Shown in pieces: positions 47,003 to 55,761 of a stretch of 64,000 nt of DNA. Position 1 is the first letter of the stretch, and every line of letters begins with the position of its first letter. A program made the translations under genes and the position numbers. Below the pieces are notes generated by a model, which was given only the letters and a program-made list of their open reading frames with translations, made no database searches and was not told the origin of the DNA. Source of the stretch: Roseburia sp. AM59-24XD (GTDB taxonomy: Bacteria; Bacillota; Clostridia; Lachnospirales; Lachnospiraceae); assembly GCF_003478445.1 (NCBI RefSeq), contig NZ_QUET01000013.1, forward strand, positions 26,558-90,557, in the 5' to 3' direction.

Positions 47003-48796
47003 ATGAAAAAAGGACAGATCGTAGAAGGAATTGTAGAGCACGTGGACTTCCCAAACAAGGGAGTTGTGCTGATCGAAGAGACCAATGAAGCAGGAGAGCG
47101 TGAGACGCACCGTGTTGAGGTAAAGGGCGTGATCCCGGGGCAGAAGGTGCGTGTATCGATCAAGAAAGCAAGAAAAGGAAAAGCAAAGGGAATCCTGCGG
47201 GAGGTAACAGAGCGCTCCGCGATTGAAACGGCAAAACCGGAGTGTCCGCATTTTGGGACATGTGGTGGTTGCAGTTATCAGACAATTCCATATGACAAAC
47301 AGCTTGAATTAAAGAAAAATCAGGTGCTTGATCTGCTGCATCCGGTATGTGACGGAATATCTGATTTTGTTTTTGATGGAATTTTATCCAGCCCGAAGCA
47401 GTGGGAATACCGCAATAAAATGGAATTTTCCTTTGGCGATGAGGTGAAGGACGGACCATTAACGCTTGGTCTCCACAAAAAGGGCAGCTTTTACGATATC
47501 ATTCATGTCAATGGATGCCGTATCGTGCATCCAGACTTCCGTCTTATTCTGGATACGGTTCGTGATTACTGTGCTGACAATCAGATCCCATATTACCGCA
47601 AAAACAGCCATGAGGGTGTTCTACGCCATCTGCTTGTGCGCCGCTCCGAATCAACAGGAGAGCTTTTAGTAGCCCTCGTCACCTCCTCCCAGTATGAGGA
47701 CGTCGTGATGGAGGAGCATCTGAACAAACTCTCAGAGCTTCTTCAGAAGCAGTCTCTGGAAGGAACCCTGACCGGATTTCTCCATATCATCAATGACAGT
47801 CTCGGCGATGTCGTCAAAAGTGACGAAACGCATATCATTTACGGAAAAGACTGGTTCATGGAAACCGTTCTCGGGCTCCAGTTCAGGATCACACCATTTT
47901 CCTTTTTCCAGACGAATACAAAGGGCGCCGAGGTTCTCTATCAGCGTGCCAGAGATTATGTACTGACAGGTGCGGCAAATGCACATACACCTGCTGATAC
48001 TTCTGCGGATACTTTCGCGGACAAGGCGGCTCAGACGGAAGATCCGGGAAAAACTCCGTCGAACGCTCTGAACAATGCTCTGTCCGGAAAAACGGTCTTT
48101 GATCTGTACAGCGGAACAGGAACGATTGCCCAGATTATTGCCCCGGTAGCAGGTCATGTGATCGGCGTGGAGATCGTCGAGGAGGCTGTGGAGGCAGCAA
48201 GGGAAAATGCGGCACTTAACGGACTTTCAAACTGTGACTTCATTGCCGGAGATGTCTTAAAGGTCATCGACGAGATCGAGGAAAAGCCGGATTATATTGT
48301 ACTGGATCCGCCGCGTGACGGAATCCATCCGAAGGCACTCAAGAAGATCATCGACTACGGTGTGCCGGAGATCGTATATATCTCATGTAAGCCGACGAGT
48401 CTGGCGAGAGATCTGGTGGTGCTGCAGGAGAGCGGATACCGGGTGGAGCGGGTGAGCTGCGTGGATTTATTTTGCTCGACGGTGCATGTGGAGACGGTTG
48501 TTCTTTTGTCCCAACAAAAACCAGATGACACGATAGAGATCGACTTAGACCTGGACGAGCTGGATGCCACCTGTGCCGAGTTGAAAGCAACCTATCAGGA
48601 AATCAAAGATTATGTGCTGAAAGAATTTGGCTTGAAGGTTCCAAGTTTATATATTTCTCAGGTAAAACGCAAATGTGGAATTGAAGTGGGAGAAAACTAT
48701 AATCTTCCAAAATCAGAAAATGCAAGAGTTCCGCAATGCCCGAAAGAGAAAGAAGATGCTATCAAGGCTGCCCTGAAATATTATGCGATGATCTAA
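47003..48796 (+). CDS. rlmD: 23S rRNA (uracil-5-)-methyltransferase, RlmD/RumA type
   Basis: The 597-residue enzyme has an N-terminal TRAM domain (GQIVEGIVEHVDFPNKGVV), an iron-sulfur cluster motif CPHFGTCGGCSYQ, the SAM-binding FDLYSGTGTIAQI and the catalytic segments DPPRDGIHPKAL and VYISCKPTSLARDL. An inserted stretch of about 35 Ala/Thr/Asp-rich residues (AHTPADTSADTFADKAA region, near residue 330) precedes the SAM motif. The C-terminus carries an extra segment of about 85 residues after the catalytic core. ATG 47003 follows ATGGAGACTGAC. It may methylate U1939 or U747 of 23S rRNA; which one cannot be told. Confidence 0.88.
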   Translation: MKKGQIVEGIVEHVDFPNKGVVLIEETNEAGERETHRVEVKGVIPGQKVRVSIKKARKGKAKGILREVTERSAIETAKPECPHFGTCGGCSYQTIPYDKQLELKKNQVLDLLHPVCDGISDFVFDGILSSPKQWEYRNKMEFSFGDEVKDGPLTLGLHKKGSFYDIIHVNGCRIVHPDFRLILDTVRDYCADNQIPYYRKNSHEGVLRHLLVRRSESTGELLVALVTSSQYEDVVMEEHLNKLSELLQKQSLEGTLTGFLHIINDSLGDVVKSDETHIIYGKDWFMETVLGLQFRITPFSFFQTNTKGAEVLYQRARDYVLTGAANAHTPADTSADTFADKAAQTEDPGKTPSNALNNALSGKTVFDLYSGTGTIAQIIAPVAGHVIGVEIVEEAVEAARENAALNGLSNCDFIAGDVLKVIDEIEEKPDYIVLDPPRDGIHPKALKKIIDYGVPEIVYISCKPTSLARDLVVLQESGYRVERVSCVDLFCSTVHVETVVLLSQQKPDDTIEIDLDLDELDATCAELKATYQEIKDYVLKEFGLKVPSLYISQVKRKCGIEVGENYNLPKSENARVPQCPKEKEDAIKAALKYYAMI

Positions 48797-48827
48797 GGAT
48801 ATCGCTGATTTCAAGGAGGAATAACAC

Positions 48828-49199
48828 ATGAAAAGCACATTTGAAAAAATGGGTGGAACCTACACACTTGGCGCAGACGGAATTTACTATCCGAATCTTG
48901 TCAGTACAGATGAAGAACCGCATTATGGGAAATATGGAATGATGCGGAAAACATATCTGAAAGAGTATCGTCCGGCAATGTATTCACTGTATATGTTGGA
49001 AGACAGACTGACAGAACATCTGAATACTGTGGACGATGAAGCACAGGAGAGAATGGATATTCTGGTGCGTCAGATGATGGAGAAGCAAGGCGTTACGGAA
49101 GAATTGAAAGCTCGTGATCAGATGGTGTGGGTTGGAGCTGTAAATAACATCCGGAATGCAGCGGAAGAGATTGTGTTAAAAGAATTAGTGTATATTTAA
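48828..49199 (+). CDS. tnpV: TnpV-type transposon-encoded protein
   Basis: The 123-residue protein (GGTYTLGADGIYYPNL near the start, KTYLKEYRPAMYSLYMLEDRL in the middle) matches the TnpV family found on Tn4451-like mobilisable transposons and other clostridial elements. Its exact role is not known. TCAAGGAGGAATAACAC gives a strong ribosome site. It is followed by a clear terminator. It marks the left side of the accessory region. Confidence 0.82.
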   Translation: MKSTFEKMGGTYTLGADGIYYPNLVSTDEEPHYGKYGMMRKTYLKEYRPAMYSLYMLEDRLTEHLNTVDDEAQERMDILVRQMMEKQGVTEELKARDQMVWVGAVNNIRNAAEEIVLKELVYI

Positions 49200-49205
49200 G
49201 GTAAT

Positions 49206-49232
49206 GGAAAGCTCCTTCGGGAGCTTTTCGCT
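49206..49232 (+). terminator. terminator of tnpV
   Basis: GGAAAGCTCC-TTCG-GGAGCTTTTC is a ten-base stem with one mismatch and a stable UUCG loop, only seven bases after the tnpV stop. The 220 bases up to the next gene are AT-rich; a 25-codon frame at 49343-49420 is the only other thing seen and is not convincing. Confidence 0.8.
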
Positions 49233-49458
49233 GTTTGGAAGAGATTATATAGAAAATGGGTTAAGAAGATGGTATTATTAAAGCAGCGGGATTTTTATTA
49301 TAGTATCTAAAATGTTTTATTCATTACAAGGAAATGGAATTGATGAATGCCATTAAACTTCCTAATAGAAATAGAATCTTTCGATATTCTGAATTGGAAA
49401 ATTTGATAAGTACAGATTAGAGCACGTGTAGATGTAATAAGAGAACGAAAGGAGAAAT

Positions 49459-52400
49459 ATGGGAAAAAGCACAAAGAAGAAAAACAAAAAGGTTACAGCT
49501 CCAAAAGCAAATATTCAGGAATTAAGTATTTCTAGGGATGGCGGACAAATTGCACTCAGGGGGTATTCATATCAATTTTTGTATTCGTGTTATTTAATTC
49601 TTTCGTCATCAAATCCAAGCAATTTTTTCCAGCTTGAGGGGATTGAAGATATTGATTGTATCATGCAGAAAAATGGTAGTAATGATATTACTCATATACA
49701 GTTGAAATATTCTGTCAACAAACAGGATGCCAGCTTTTTAACTGATGTGCTCAAAAATTTTCTTGAAGCATATTTGCTGGATCAAAATAGATTTTTTAAG
49801 CTTGTTTATGATTTTCCTGTTGCAAAAGGCCATCTAAGTAAGATATTTGCATCTAAGTTAGACGAAAAATCACGCACCTATTGGGCTGGCGTGATTTCAA
49901 ATATCAAGAAAAACAATCCTTCTTGGAATTGGTCTGTTTATGATTTCGATAAATTTATTTCACATCTGTCATTTGAGAAGATTGAAAAATCTATACTTGC
50001 TACTGAAATTGAAAAAACCTTAATTAGAATTTATGAGATTAACACAGACAATGTTTCATTATTTGCAAATAGCATAAAAATTCTTTGCTTTGAAAAAATG
50101 GAGCAGCGGGCCTATGTGACCAAAGCAGAATTAGATTCCAAAATCCAATCTGTCAAAATAGATATCAGTAAGGGTCCTCAAAATCCAGCTCATAGTTGGA
50201 TTCGTAAACTGGACTACTCTAAGCCTAGCATTGATGAAGGGTGTAGTTTTTACGAAGGAAAAAAAGCAACACCAGCAGATATAGTAAGTGGGTTTCCAAT
50301 CAAACGACCGAGTTTAGAAAAAGATGTTATTAATTCTATTTGCGAAAACATGGTTACTGTAATTAAAGCTTCTAGTGGGCAAGGAAAAACCACGCTGGCT
50401 TTGCGGGCAGCTTATATTCTCCAAAATGAATATATACCATATCAGTTACTATGGTGTGATGAGATAAAAGAAATTGGGAATATTGTCCAATATTTCAAAG
50501 CAAGAATTCAGCTTGGTGAAAAGATTCTTATCTTAATTGACAATCTGGATGACCATCTCAGCAAATGGAATTATCTTGTTCAGCTCTTACAATCCGAATT
50601 GCATTGTCATTATAAGTTGCTCATCACATCGCGAGAGATGGATTGGTATAATTATAGTGGCGACTTGAGCAATATTCAGTCTTTGAAAGTAATTAAGCCG
50701 GCTTTAGAAGAAAAGGAAGCAATAGAGATATTCAATCTATTCGGAGAGGCTAAGCAGCTTCACCCAAGCATAACAAGCTGGCAAAGAGCATGGAATAAGA
50801 TTGCAGAAAGGCAACTACTTATAGAGTATGTCTACTTGCTTACTCATGGTGAGATGTTATCAGAAAGAATAGCCTCACAAATATCCGAAATAGGACAATC
50901 ATCTTCTGGCAAAGCAAAATGTGAAATCCTGCGCAAAGTATGTTTCGCAGATCTTTGCGGAGTCAGGCTTTCTGCTGTCAACCTTTATGCGAGTCAATCA
51001 GAAGATTCTGGATCGGATTTTGGGGAGCTCTTAAAATGTATGGAATCCGAGTTCCTTGTGCATGTAAATGAAGAGAGCGGGTATATTGAGGGGCTGCATC
51101 CAATTCGGTCAAAGCACGTTGTTGAGAGGCTGCATGAATTCCTGCCAATTGACAATACCGCCATTTCAGTTATGAAAATGGCGGACAAAGCGGACCTATC
51201 GATACTGTTTTCTCATCTGCCGGAGTTTACCCTGAACAAAGAGACATTTTTCCGCGATGCGGTCGAGAGTCTATGGGATGAAAAAGACCTTTCAAACTAT
51301 ACTTCTGCAATACAGGGGCTTTTTTCAGGGAGTGTGATGCAGTATTTCCTTTCCAATCGGGCTATGTTTGACGATGCAGATGCCCACGGCGGTCTTTTCC
51401 TTATATCGACCGAAATGTGCCCCTTTGCTGTATTTGAGGATTTCGGTGTGTCGATGGATACGCTGGACAAAATGCGGGAAACATTTCCGGATAATAAGAA
51501 TATAGAATATCTTTGCCGATTACGGGAGCGTATTCCCACCTGCCGTTTGCAGGAAACGTATGTCTATGTTTTCTGCGATTGTCTATATAGGAAACTGTGC
51601 ACCCTTCGGTTTGACGGAATAAAGGACATCATGTCCTATGCCTCCATTTCTGAGTGGATCTATAACATCAATCCAGAGTGGAATGTATCGGTCGGATTTT
51701 CTCTGGACGATCTTTGGAGCAAGCCGGAAAAATTGACGCTGGAGTGCATTTCTACGCTGATGTATCTCTCCTACTGCGGGAACAGAAAGAAATATATGGA
51801 ATTTGTGGAACGAAATCTTAAGAGTATTCTTACGTACCTCAAGCAGTGGACCAGATCACATAGGGTATTTATTGATTCCGAAAAAAATGCGATTCACATT
51901 GAATATATCCTTCGATTGCACAATATTAAAACGGGAAATGAGCAGAGCGTCTCAAGGTTGAAACTCCTTTGCAAAGCCTTGCCTATTTTTGATTTGTATT
52001 GCGCGGATGCACTCAAGCCGACAGTTGATTTGCTCGCGGCTTATCCTGTTCCCGACGATGCACATAAAGAAATGTCCATTAGAAACATTGTAATCATGTT
52101 TCATCAGAATCTTACGTCGCTATGGAACAAGACCATTATGAGCAATTACGAATTTGATACCGTGACAGAATGGTTAAATTACTGGTTTGATGTGAGAGAA
52201 CATATATGTTTGCTTGCAGATAAGTGCTGTGCCTGTATTTATAAACTTCTTAGCGGAAAAACATTAGGGGGCTTGGCAGGGGAAGTAGATAAACTTCGTG
52301 AAGACTTCGCCTTAATTACCACAGGTGAAAAACGATATCCTAAGGAAGATCGTCCTTTTGAAGAAAAAGCTACAGTGCCTGAGAGATTAGGAAAAATAAA

Positions 52401-53406
52401 GAATAAATACTTTCAAAGCATACAAAACTTTATGAATCAGTTTGCGGGTTTTCTTGCTAAGGAAGAACAAAAACAAAGATTGGCTATGGTAAACCTCATA
52501 ACAGCTCAAAGTTCTCTTGTAACGATGCAGAATTACTTTGCAGAAATTGCAATTGATTTTGGTTTTCAGGAAAGACAGATGGTTCTTTGTGTTATGGAAA
52601 CGCAAAATATAGAGCGACTAATAATGTGCTGTAGATACTATCAGGCACATTCGCCAAATAAGTATTTTGATAAATATCAAATTAGGAATTGGTATGATGG
52701 GTATTGTCGAGATGAAAGAAAAATCGCAGAAGAAGGATTTTTGGCATTAAAATCCAAGTATTTGATTCATTTTCCTGATAAAATTTATACCATTGATATG
52801 TTGAGATATTATCCAATTATAGTTGATAATTTTGATATGGCATCGGAAAGCAATTTAACCGAATGGCTTCTGGGTTGTATCGCATTTTCTGATGCTCCCT
52901 TTGATTATCTAGTCATATTATCTGCTAACGAGTTTGAAGAAATAAATTCTGCTGCTTTACAGTTCCCTCGACAGATGCTTGTTGATGTCAAGAAGGCAAT
53001 TGAATCAGAAAATTATTCATCGCTTGATAAATTATTACATCCATATCCTGTGGATGTGACGGCACAAATGCTTGACTGCTTTAGTGAAAAATATGATTTG
53101 CCTGAAAAAAAAGTCACCGATGTCGATGAATTTCCAATAGGAGATATTGCAGAAGAACTATGGATATATTCTAAATCTGTGGAGTTGTTGACGGAACCAG
53201 AAGATGCGTGCTATCTTGCAGATCAAACGCAAGATATTCAGCCCAACATTGCGGAAATGCTTCGTTTATTGAAGAACAAGCTTCCGTTCAAAGATGTCGA
53301 TTGGTTAATAGAAATTTGTGATAACGTATTTTCCGGAGAAAAATTTGATGACATTATGTTCAATAATGTTATTGAACATTTCATACAGAAAAAGATTGAA
53401 CAGTAG
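49459..53406 (+). CDS. Cap4-like nuclease + STAND NTPase protein (Avs-type defence candidate)
   Basis: The 1315-residue protein has an N-terminal DUF4297/Cap4-like nuclease domain: GGQIALRGYSYQF (28-40), then the PD-(D/E)xK pattern with E60, D64, D66 and HIQLK (K83). A STAND-type NTPase follows with Walker A ASSGQGKTT (304-312), Walker B ILILIDNLDD (356-365) and LLITSREMDW near 390. From about 560 to the end it is mostly helical with no known motif, fitting a target-sensing repeat region. The nuclease-NTPase-sensor layout is that of Avs antiphage proteins, which detect phage proteins and then cut DNA. GAAAGGAGAAAT precedes the ATG. The middle (about 51160-52100) looks richer in G+C than both ends. 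Confidence 0.75.
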   Translation: MGKSTKKKNKKVTAPKANIQELSISRDGGQIALRGYSYQFLYSCYLILSSSNPSNFFQLEGIEDIDCIMQKNGSNDITHIQLKYSVNKQDASFLTDVLKNFLEAYLLDQNRFFKLVYDFPVAKGHLSKIFASKLDEKSRTYWAGVISNIKKNNPSWNWSVYDFDKFISHLSFEKIEKSILATEIEKTLIRIYEINTDNVSLFANSIKILCFEKMEQRAYVTKAELDSKIQSVKIDISKGPQNPAHSWIRKLDYSKPSIDEGCSFYEGKKATPADIVSGFPIKRPSLEKDVINSICENMVTVIKASSGQGKTTLALRAAYILQNEYIPYQLLWCDEIKEIGNIVQYFKARIQLGEKILILIDNLDDHLSKWNYLVQLLQSELHCHYKLLITSREMDWYNYSGDLSNIQSLKVIKPALEEKEAIEIFNLFGEAKQLHPSITSWQRAWNKIAERQLLIEYVYLLTHGEMLSERIASQISEIGQSSSGKAKCEILRKVCFADLCGVRLSAVNLYASQSEDSGSDFGELLKCMESEFLVHVNEESGYIEGLHPIRSKHVVERLHEFLPIDNTAISVMKMADKADLSILFSHLPEFTLNKETFFRDAVESLWDEKDLSNYTSAIQGLFSGSVMQYFLSNRAMFDDADAHGGLFLISTEMCPFAVFEDFGVSMDTLDKMRETFPDNKNIEYLCRLRERIPTCRLQETYVYVFCDCLYRKLCTLRFDGIKDIMSYASISEWIYNINPEWNVSVGFSLDDLWSKPEKLTLECISTLMYLSYCGNRKKYMEFVERNLKSILTYLKQWTRSHRVFIDSEKNAIHIEYILRLHNIKTGNEQSVSRLKLLCKALPIFDLYCADALKPTVDLLAAYPVPDDAHKEMSIRNIVIMFHQNLTSLWNKTIMSNYEFDTVTEWLNYWFDVREHICLLADKCCACIYKLLSGKTLGGLAGEVDKLREDFALITTGEKRYPKEDRPFEEKATVPERLGKIKNKYFQSIQNFMNQFAGFLAKEEQKQRLAMVNLITAQSSLVTMQNYFAEIAIDFGFQERQMVLCVMETQNIERLIMCCRYYQAHSPNKYFDKYQIRNWYDGYCRDERKIAEEGFLALKSKYLIHFPDKIYTIDMLRYYPIIVDNFDMASESNLTEWLLGCIAFSDAPFDYLVILSANEFEEINSAALQFPRQMLVDVKKAIESENYSSLDKLLHPYPVDVTAQMLDCFSEKYDLPEKKVTDVDEFPIGDIAEELWIYSKSVELLTEPEDACYLADQTQDIQPNIAEMLRLLKNKLPFKDVDWLIEICDNVFSGEKFDDIMFNNVIEHFIQKKIEQ

Positions 53407-53957
53407 TGAAAGGTTTGCTCCAAACAAACATAGATGGAACTACAAAGCTGATGGATTTTCTTGATGAGCAGAGAATGTGCCGTTTGTATGAGAAGTTCAT
53501 TCTCGAATATTATAAAAAGCATTATCCGAAATTAACCGTCAGTGCTTCACAGATACCGTGGTCTTTAGATGATGGTATTGGAGATATGCTTCCAGTAATG
53601 CAGAGCGATATTCACCTTCAAAAAGAAAATACAGTATTGATTATTGATGCCAAGTATTATTCTAATACAACACAGGTTCAGTTTGATAAACATACTTTGC
53701 ATTCAAATAATCTGTATCAGATATTTACTTATGTAAAAAATCGTGAATATCAATTTGGAGATGAGGATAACAAGGTTTCTGGAATGTTGCTGTACGCAAG
53801 AACGGACGCTTTGATTCAACCAGATAATGTATATCAAATGCATGGTAATCAGATTAGCGTTAAAACGTTGGACCTGAATAAACCATTTGACGAGATTGCC
53901 AAACAGTTAGATGAAATTGCAGCAGCACATTTTGATGGTATTGAGAAGGCGGTATAA
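53406..53957 (+). CDS. McrC-type PD-(D/E)xK nuclease, N-terminally short
   Basis: The 183-residue product resembles the C-terminal half of McrC, the nuclease partner of the McrB GTPase: GLLQTNIDGTTKLMDFLDEQRMCRLYEKF, then the catalytic pattern DGIGDMLPVMQSDIHL ... VLIIDAKYY (D and DxK). Full McrC proteins are about twice as long; the N-terminal part and any mcrB gene are missing. Its GTG start overlaps the TAG stop of the preceding gene by one base (TAGTG), and a stop codon lies in frame three codons upstream. It may be the remnant of an mcrBC locus or a working partner of the upstream sensor. Confidence 0.7.
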   Translation: MKGLLQTNIDGTTKLMDFLDEQRMCRLYEKFILEYYKKHYPKLTVSASQIPWSLDDGIGDMLPVMQSDIHLQKENTVLIIDAKYYSNTTQVQFDKHTLHSNNLYQIFTYVKNREYQFGDEDNKVSGMLLYARTDALIQPDNVYQMHGNQISVKTLDLNKPFDEIAKQLDEIAAAHFDGIEKAV

Positions 53958-53963
53958 GGAACA

Positions 53964-54275
53964 ATGACAAATAAAGAAAAAGCACAGATGATTCAGGATG
54001 TCATTGATCATCCAGGAAGAGAAAGAACTTATTATAGTTTGATTGAAGATCTCGGTGATCTAAAAAGTAACTATGCGGATTACATGACAACAGAACCGAT
54101 CAATTGTAATGAGGAATTACAGCGTGTGGCAAATGCAGATTATGAATTATGTACTGCATTGCTTACTGCGATTTTAAGAGAAGATCATTTTAGTAATGGT
54201 TCCTTCGAGCGCAGACAACGCGCCGGTCAGGTTGATGAAATCCTTAAAAGAATGGTAGCAGAATTGAATAAATAA
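53964..54275 (+). CDS. small protein of unknown function in the defence locus
   Basis: The 103-residue, mostly helical and charged protein starts at ATG 53964 after TATAAGGAACA, six bases behind the McrC-like gene, so the three genes probably form one operon. It has no membrane segment, signal peptide or recognised motif. A hairpin terminator follows. It could be an accessory or regulatory subunit of the defence genes, or an unrelated passenger. Confidence 0.6.
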   Translation: MTNKEKAQMIQDVIDHPGRERTYYSLIEDLGDLKSNYADYMTTEPINCNEELQRVANADYELCTALLTAILREDHFSNGSFERRQRAGQVDEILKRMVAELNK

Positions 54276-54280
54276 AGCAT

Positions 54281-54320
54281 AATGGCAGTATCGGTCTCTG
54301 TGATCAGTACTGCCATTTTC
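54281..54320. terminator. terminator after the defence operon
   Basis: AATGGCAGTA (54281-54290) and TACTGCCATT (54308-54317) form a perfect ten-base stem with a 17-base loop, followed by TTTC and further T-runs. Confidence 0.7.
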
Positions 54321-54321
54321 G

Positions 54322-54441
54322 TTAGTCTTTTTTATAAAATTCAGTGATATACCCATCTGCTCGAAGTAGTATATCAGGCATCCAGTCTGGTGTTTGTGCC
54401 ATCTGTGTGCAGAGCACTTCCAGTGATACCTTTTCGGAGGA
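54322..54441 (-). pseudogene. unidentified coding remnant
   Basis: On the minus strand a frame without a start codon reads SSEKVSLEVLCTQMAQTP, then DWMPDILLRADGYITEF, to a TAA at 54322. The residue mix looks like real protein rather than noise. It follows the stop of the HxlR fragment in the same frame. I do not recognise the parent gene. It is probably the tail of a gene cut by the same rearrangement. Confidence 0.35.
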
Positions 54442-54630
54442 TTAGCATAAATGTGTTTCGCTCCATTCTTTCATTTGCTCTAAAATTGGAACAAAGCTTT
54501 CGGCTAATTCTGTAAGAGTGTATTCTACTCTGGGAGGTATTTCTTGATAAATCTGACGATTGATCCATCCGTCATTTTCCAATTCCCTTAACTGTTTGGT
54601 AAGAGTTGATTTTGTGATTTCATGATACGA
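54442..54630 (-). pseudogene. HxlR-family regulator, C-terminal fragment
   Basis: The minus-strand frame reads EITKSTLTKQLRELENDG, WINRQIYQEIPPRVEYTLTE and LAESFVPILEQMKEW, the winged-helix hallmark of HxlR repressors, and ends with TAA at 54442. The first third of the protein, including the start and N-terminal cysteine region, is missing. The break falls at about 54625, where a pyrD fragment on the other strand begins. It cannot make a functional regulator as it stands. Confidence 0.75.
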
Positions 54631-55253
54631 AGATAATCGTCAATATTTGTGGACATACTTTGGCACAGTATTGTTCGGTTGCAGAGAAATTTGCAGACTG
54701 TGATATTGATCTTTTGGAACTTAATATTTCCTGTCCAAATGTGGAAGAAGGTGGATTGAGCTTTGGCACAGATCCGCACATTGTAGAACGGATAGTGGGT
54801 GCTGTTCGTCATTACGCAAAACAACCTTTGATTGTAAAACTGTCACCGGAAGTCAGTGATATAACAGAAATAGCAAAAGCTGCTGTTTCTGGTGGGGCAG
54901 ATGCAATTTCGCTAATTAACACACTAAGAGGAATGAAAATAGATATACATAAGCGTAAACCTGTACTTGCAAATAGAATCGGAGGGTATTCTGGTCCCGG
55001 TATTATGCCTGTGGCACTGCGAATGGTTTATGAGGTCTGTCATAGCGTTGATGCGCCTGTGATTGGCATGGGTGGTATTTCAACATACGAAGATGCTCTT
55101 GAATTTATTATGGCGGGAGCAAAGGCTGTTGCTGTTGGAACTGCAAATTTTCATAATCCTTATGCGACTGTAGAAATCATAGATGGAATTTGGAGATATA
55201 TGAAAGAAAATAAAATTTTCTCATTGGAAGAAATCAGAGGATGTATTGATTAA
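54627..55253 (+). pseudogene. pyrD: dihydroorotate dehydrogenase, 5'-truncated
   Basis: The frame (TKIIVNICGHTLAQYC, DLLELNISCPNVEEGG, GMGGISTYEDALEFIMAGA, AVAVGTANF) is clearly class 1 PyrD, the orotate-forming enzyme of pyrimidine synthesis. About 100 N-terminal residues are missing; the remaining 208 include the cysteine of NISCPN and the FMN-binding glycines. The only nearby start is TTG 54660, which would still lack a substantial part of the barrel. It joins the HxlR fragment head-on at about 54625. It may be a decayed copy; an intact pyrD would be needed elsewhere. Confidence 0.85.
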
Positions 55254-55307
55254 GCATATATCCATGAAATATGGCAGTGAGAATATTTCATTAGTATAGG
55301 TGATAGA

Positions 55308-55400
55308 ATGGGAAAAATATTAGTTTTATCATTTTCTGATGACGAAGAAGAGACTTATCAGAGAATGTTACAGATAATAAGTAATAGCAAGAATTTTTAA
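55308..55400 (+). CDS. small ORF before the winged-helix regulator (30 residues)
   Basis: The frame MGKILVLSFSDDEEETYQRM and onward to TAA at 55398 resembles the first strand and helix of a response-regulator receiver domain. It may be the left-over N-terminus of the gene whose DNA-binding end starts at 55410. The two frames are different, and the central receiver region, including the phosphorylated aspartate, is missing. Confidence 0.35.
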   Translation: MGKILVLSFSDDEEETYQRMLQIISNSKNF

Positions 55401-55409
55401 TGGTGTAAT

Positions 55410-55730
55410 ATGCTTCAGGAAACAAAAAATATTCAAATAGGCGAATTGATAGTAGATTTATCGAAAAGAAGTGTTATTACTGGGAATACAGAAGTTACGC
55501 TTACAAATCGAGAATTTGAAATACTGTATCTGTTAGCAAGTAGTCAGGGGAGGGTGTTTAGCAAGGAGCAAATCTATGATCTTGTCTGGGAAGAACCCTA
55601 TTCCGGTGATTACAACATCGTCATGAGCCATATACGCAACATACGAGAAAAGATAGAACAGCCAATCTACATACAGACGGTATGGGGTGTAGGCTATCGT
55701 TTCAACAAAAATTTAAGCAGCGGTCTGTAA
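55410..55730 (+). CDS. OmpR-type winged-helix DNA-binding protein without receiver domain
   Basis: The 106-residue protein is only the DNA-binding domain of an OmpR/PhoB regulator: IQIGELIVDLSKRSV, VTLTNREFEILYLLASSQGRVFS, DYNIVMSHIRNIREKI and TVWGVGYRF. The receiver domain is absent, so it may be a truncated gene or a stand-alone regulator of the kind seen on clostridial mobile elements. Its last 45 codons and terminator are repeated at 58117-58290. It reads away from the pyrD fragment. Confidence 0.7.
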   Translation: MLQETKNIQIGELIVDLSKRSVITGNTEVTLTNREFEILYLLASSQGRVFSKEQIYDLVWEEPYSGDYNIVMSHIRNIREKIEQPIYIQTVWGVGYRFNKNLSSGL

Positions 55731-55761
55731 AGAAGAAATACTGATCACTGCTTATTTTTCG
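55597..55761 (+). repeat. direct repeat, copy 1 (regulator 3' end plus terminator)
   Basis: This segment, from TATTCCGGTGATTACAAC to the terminator T-run, is repeated with scattered base changes at 58118-58291. Copy 1 lacks about four codons (the DNPSK stretch) present in copy 2. The terminator stem AAGCAG ... CTGCTT with ATTTTT (55715-55759) is included. Confidence 0.85.

Noticed and set aside
49343..49420. 25-codon frame before the defence gene
   Set aside because: The ribosome site is too far from the ATG, and the peptide (MNAIKLPNRNRIFRYSELEN start) has no known match; it may be a remnant.
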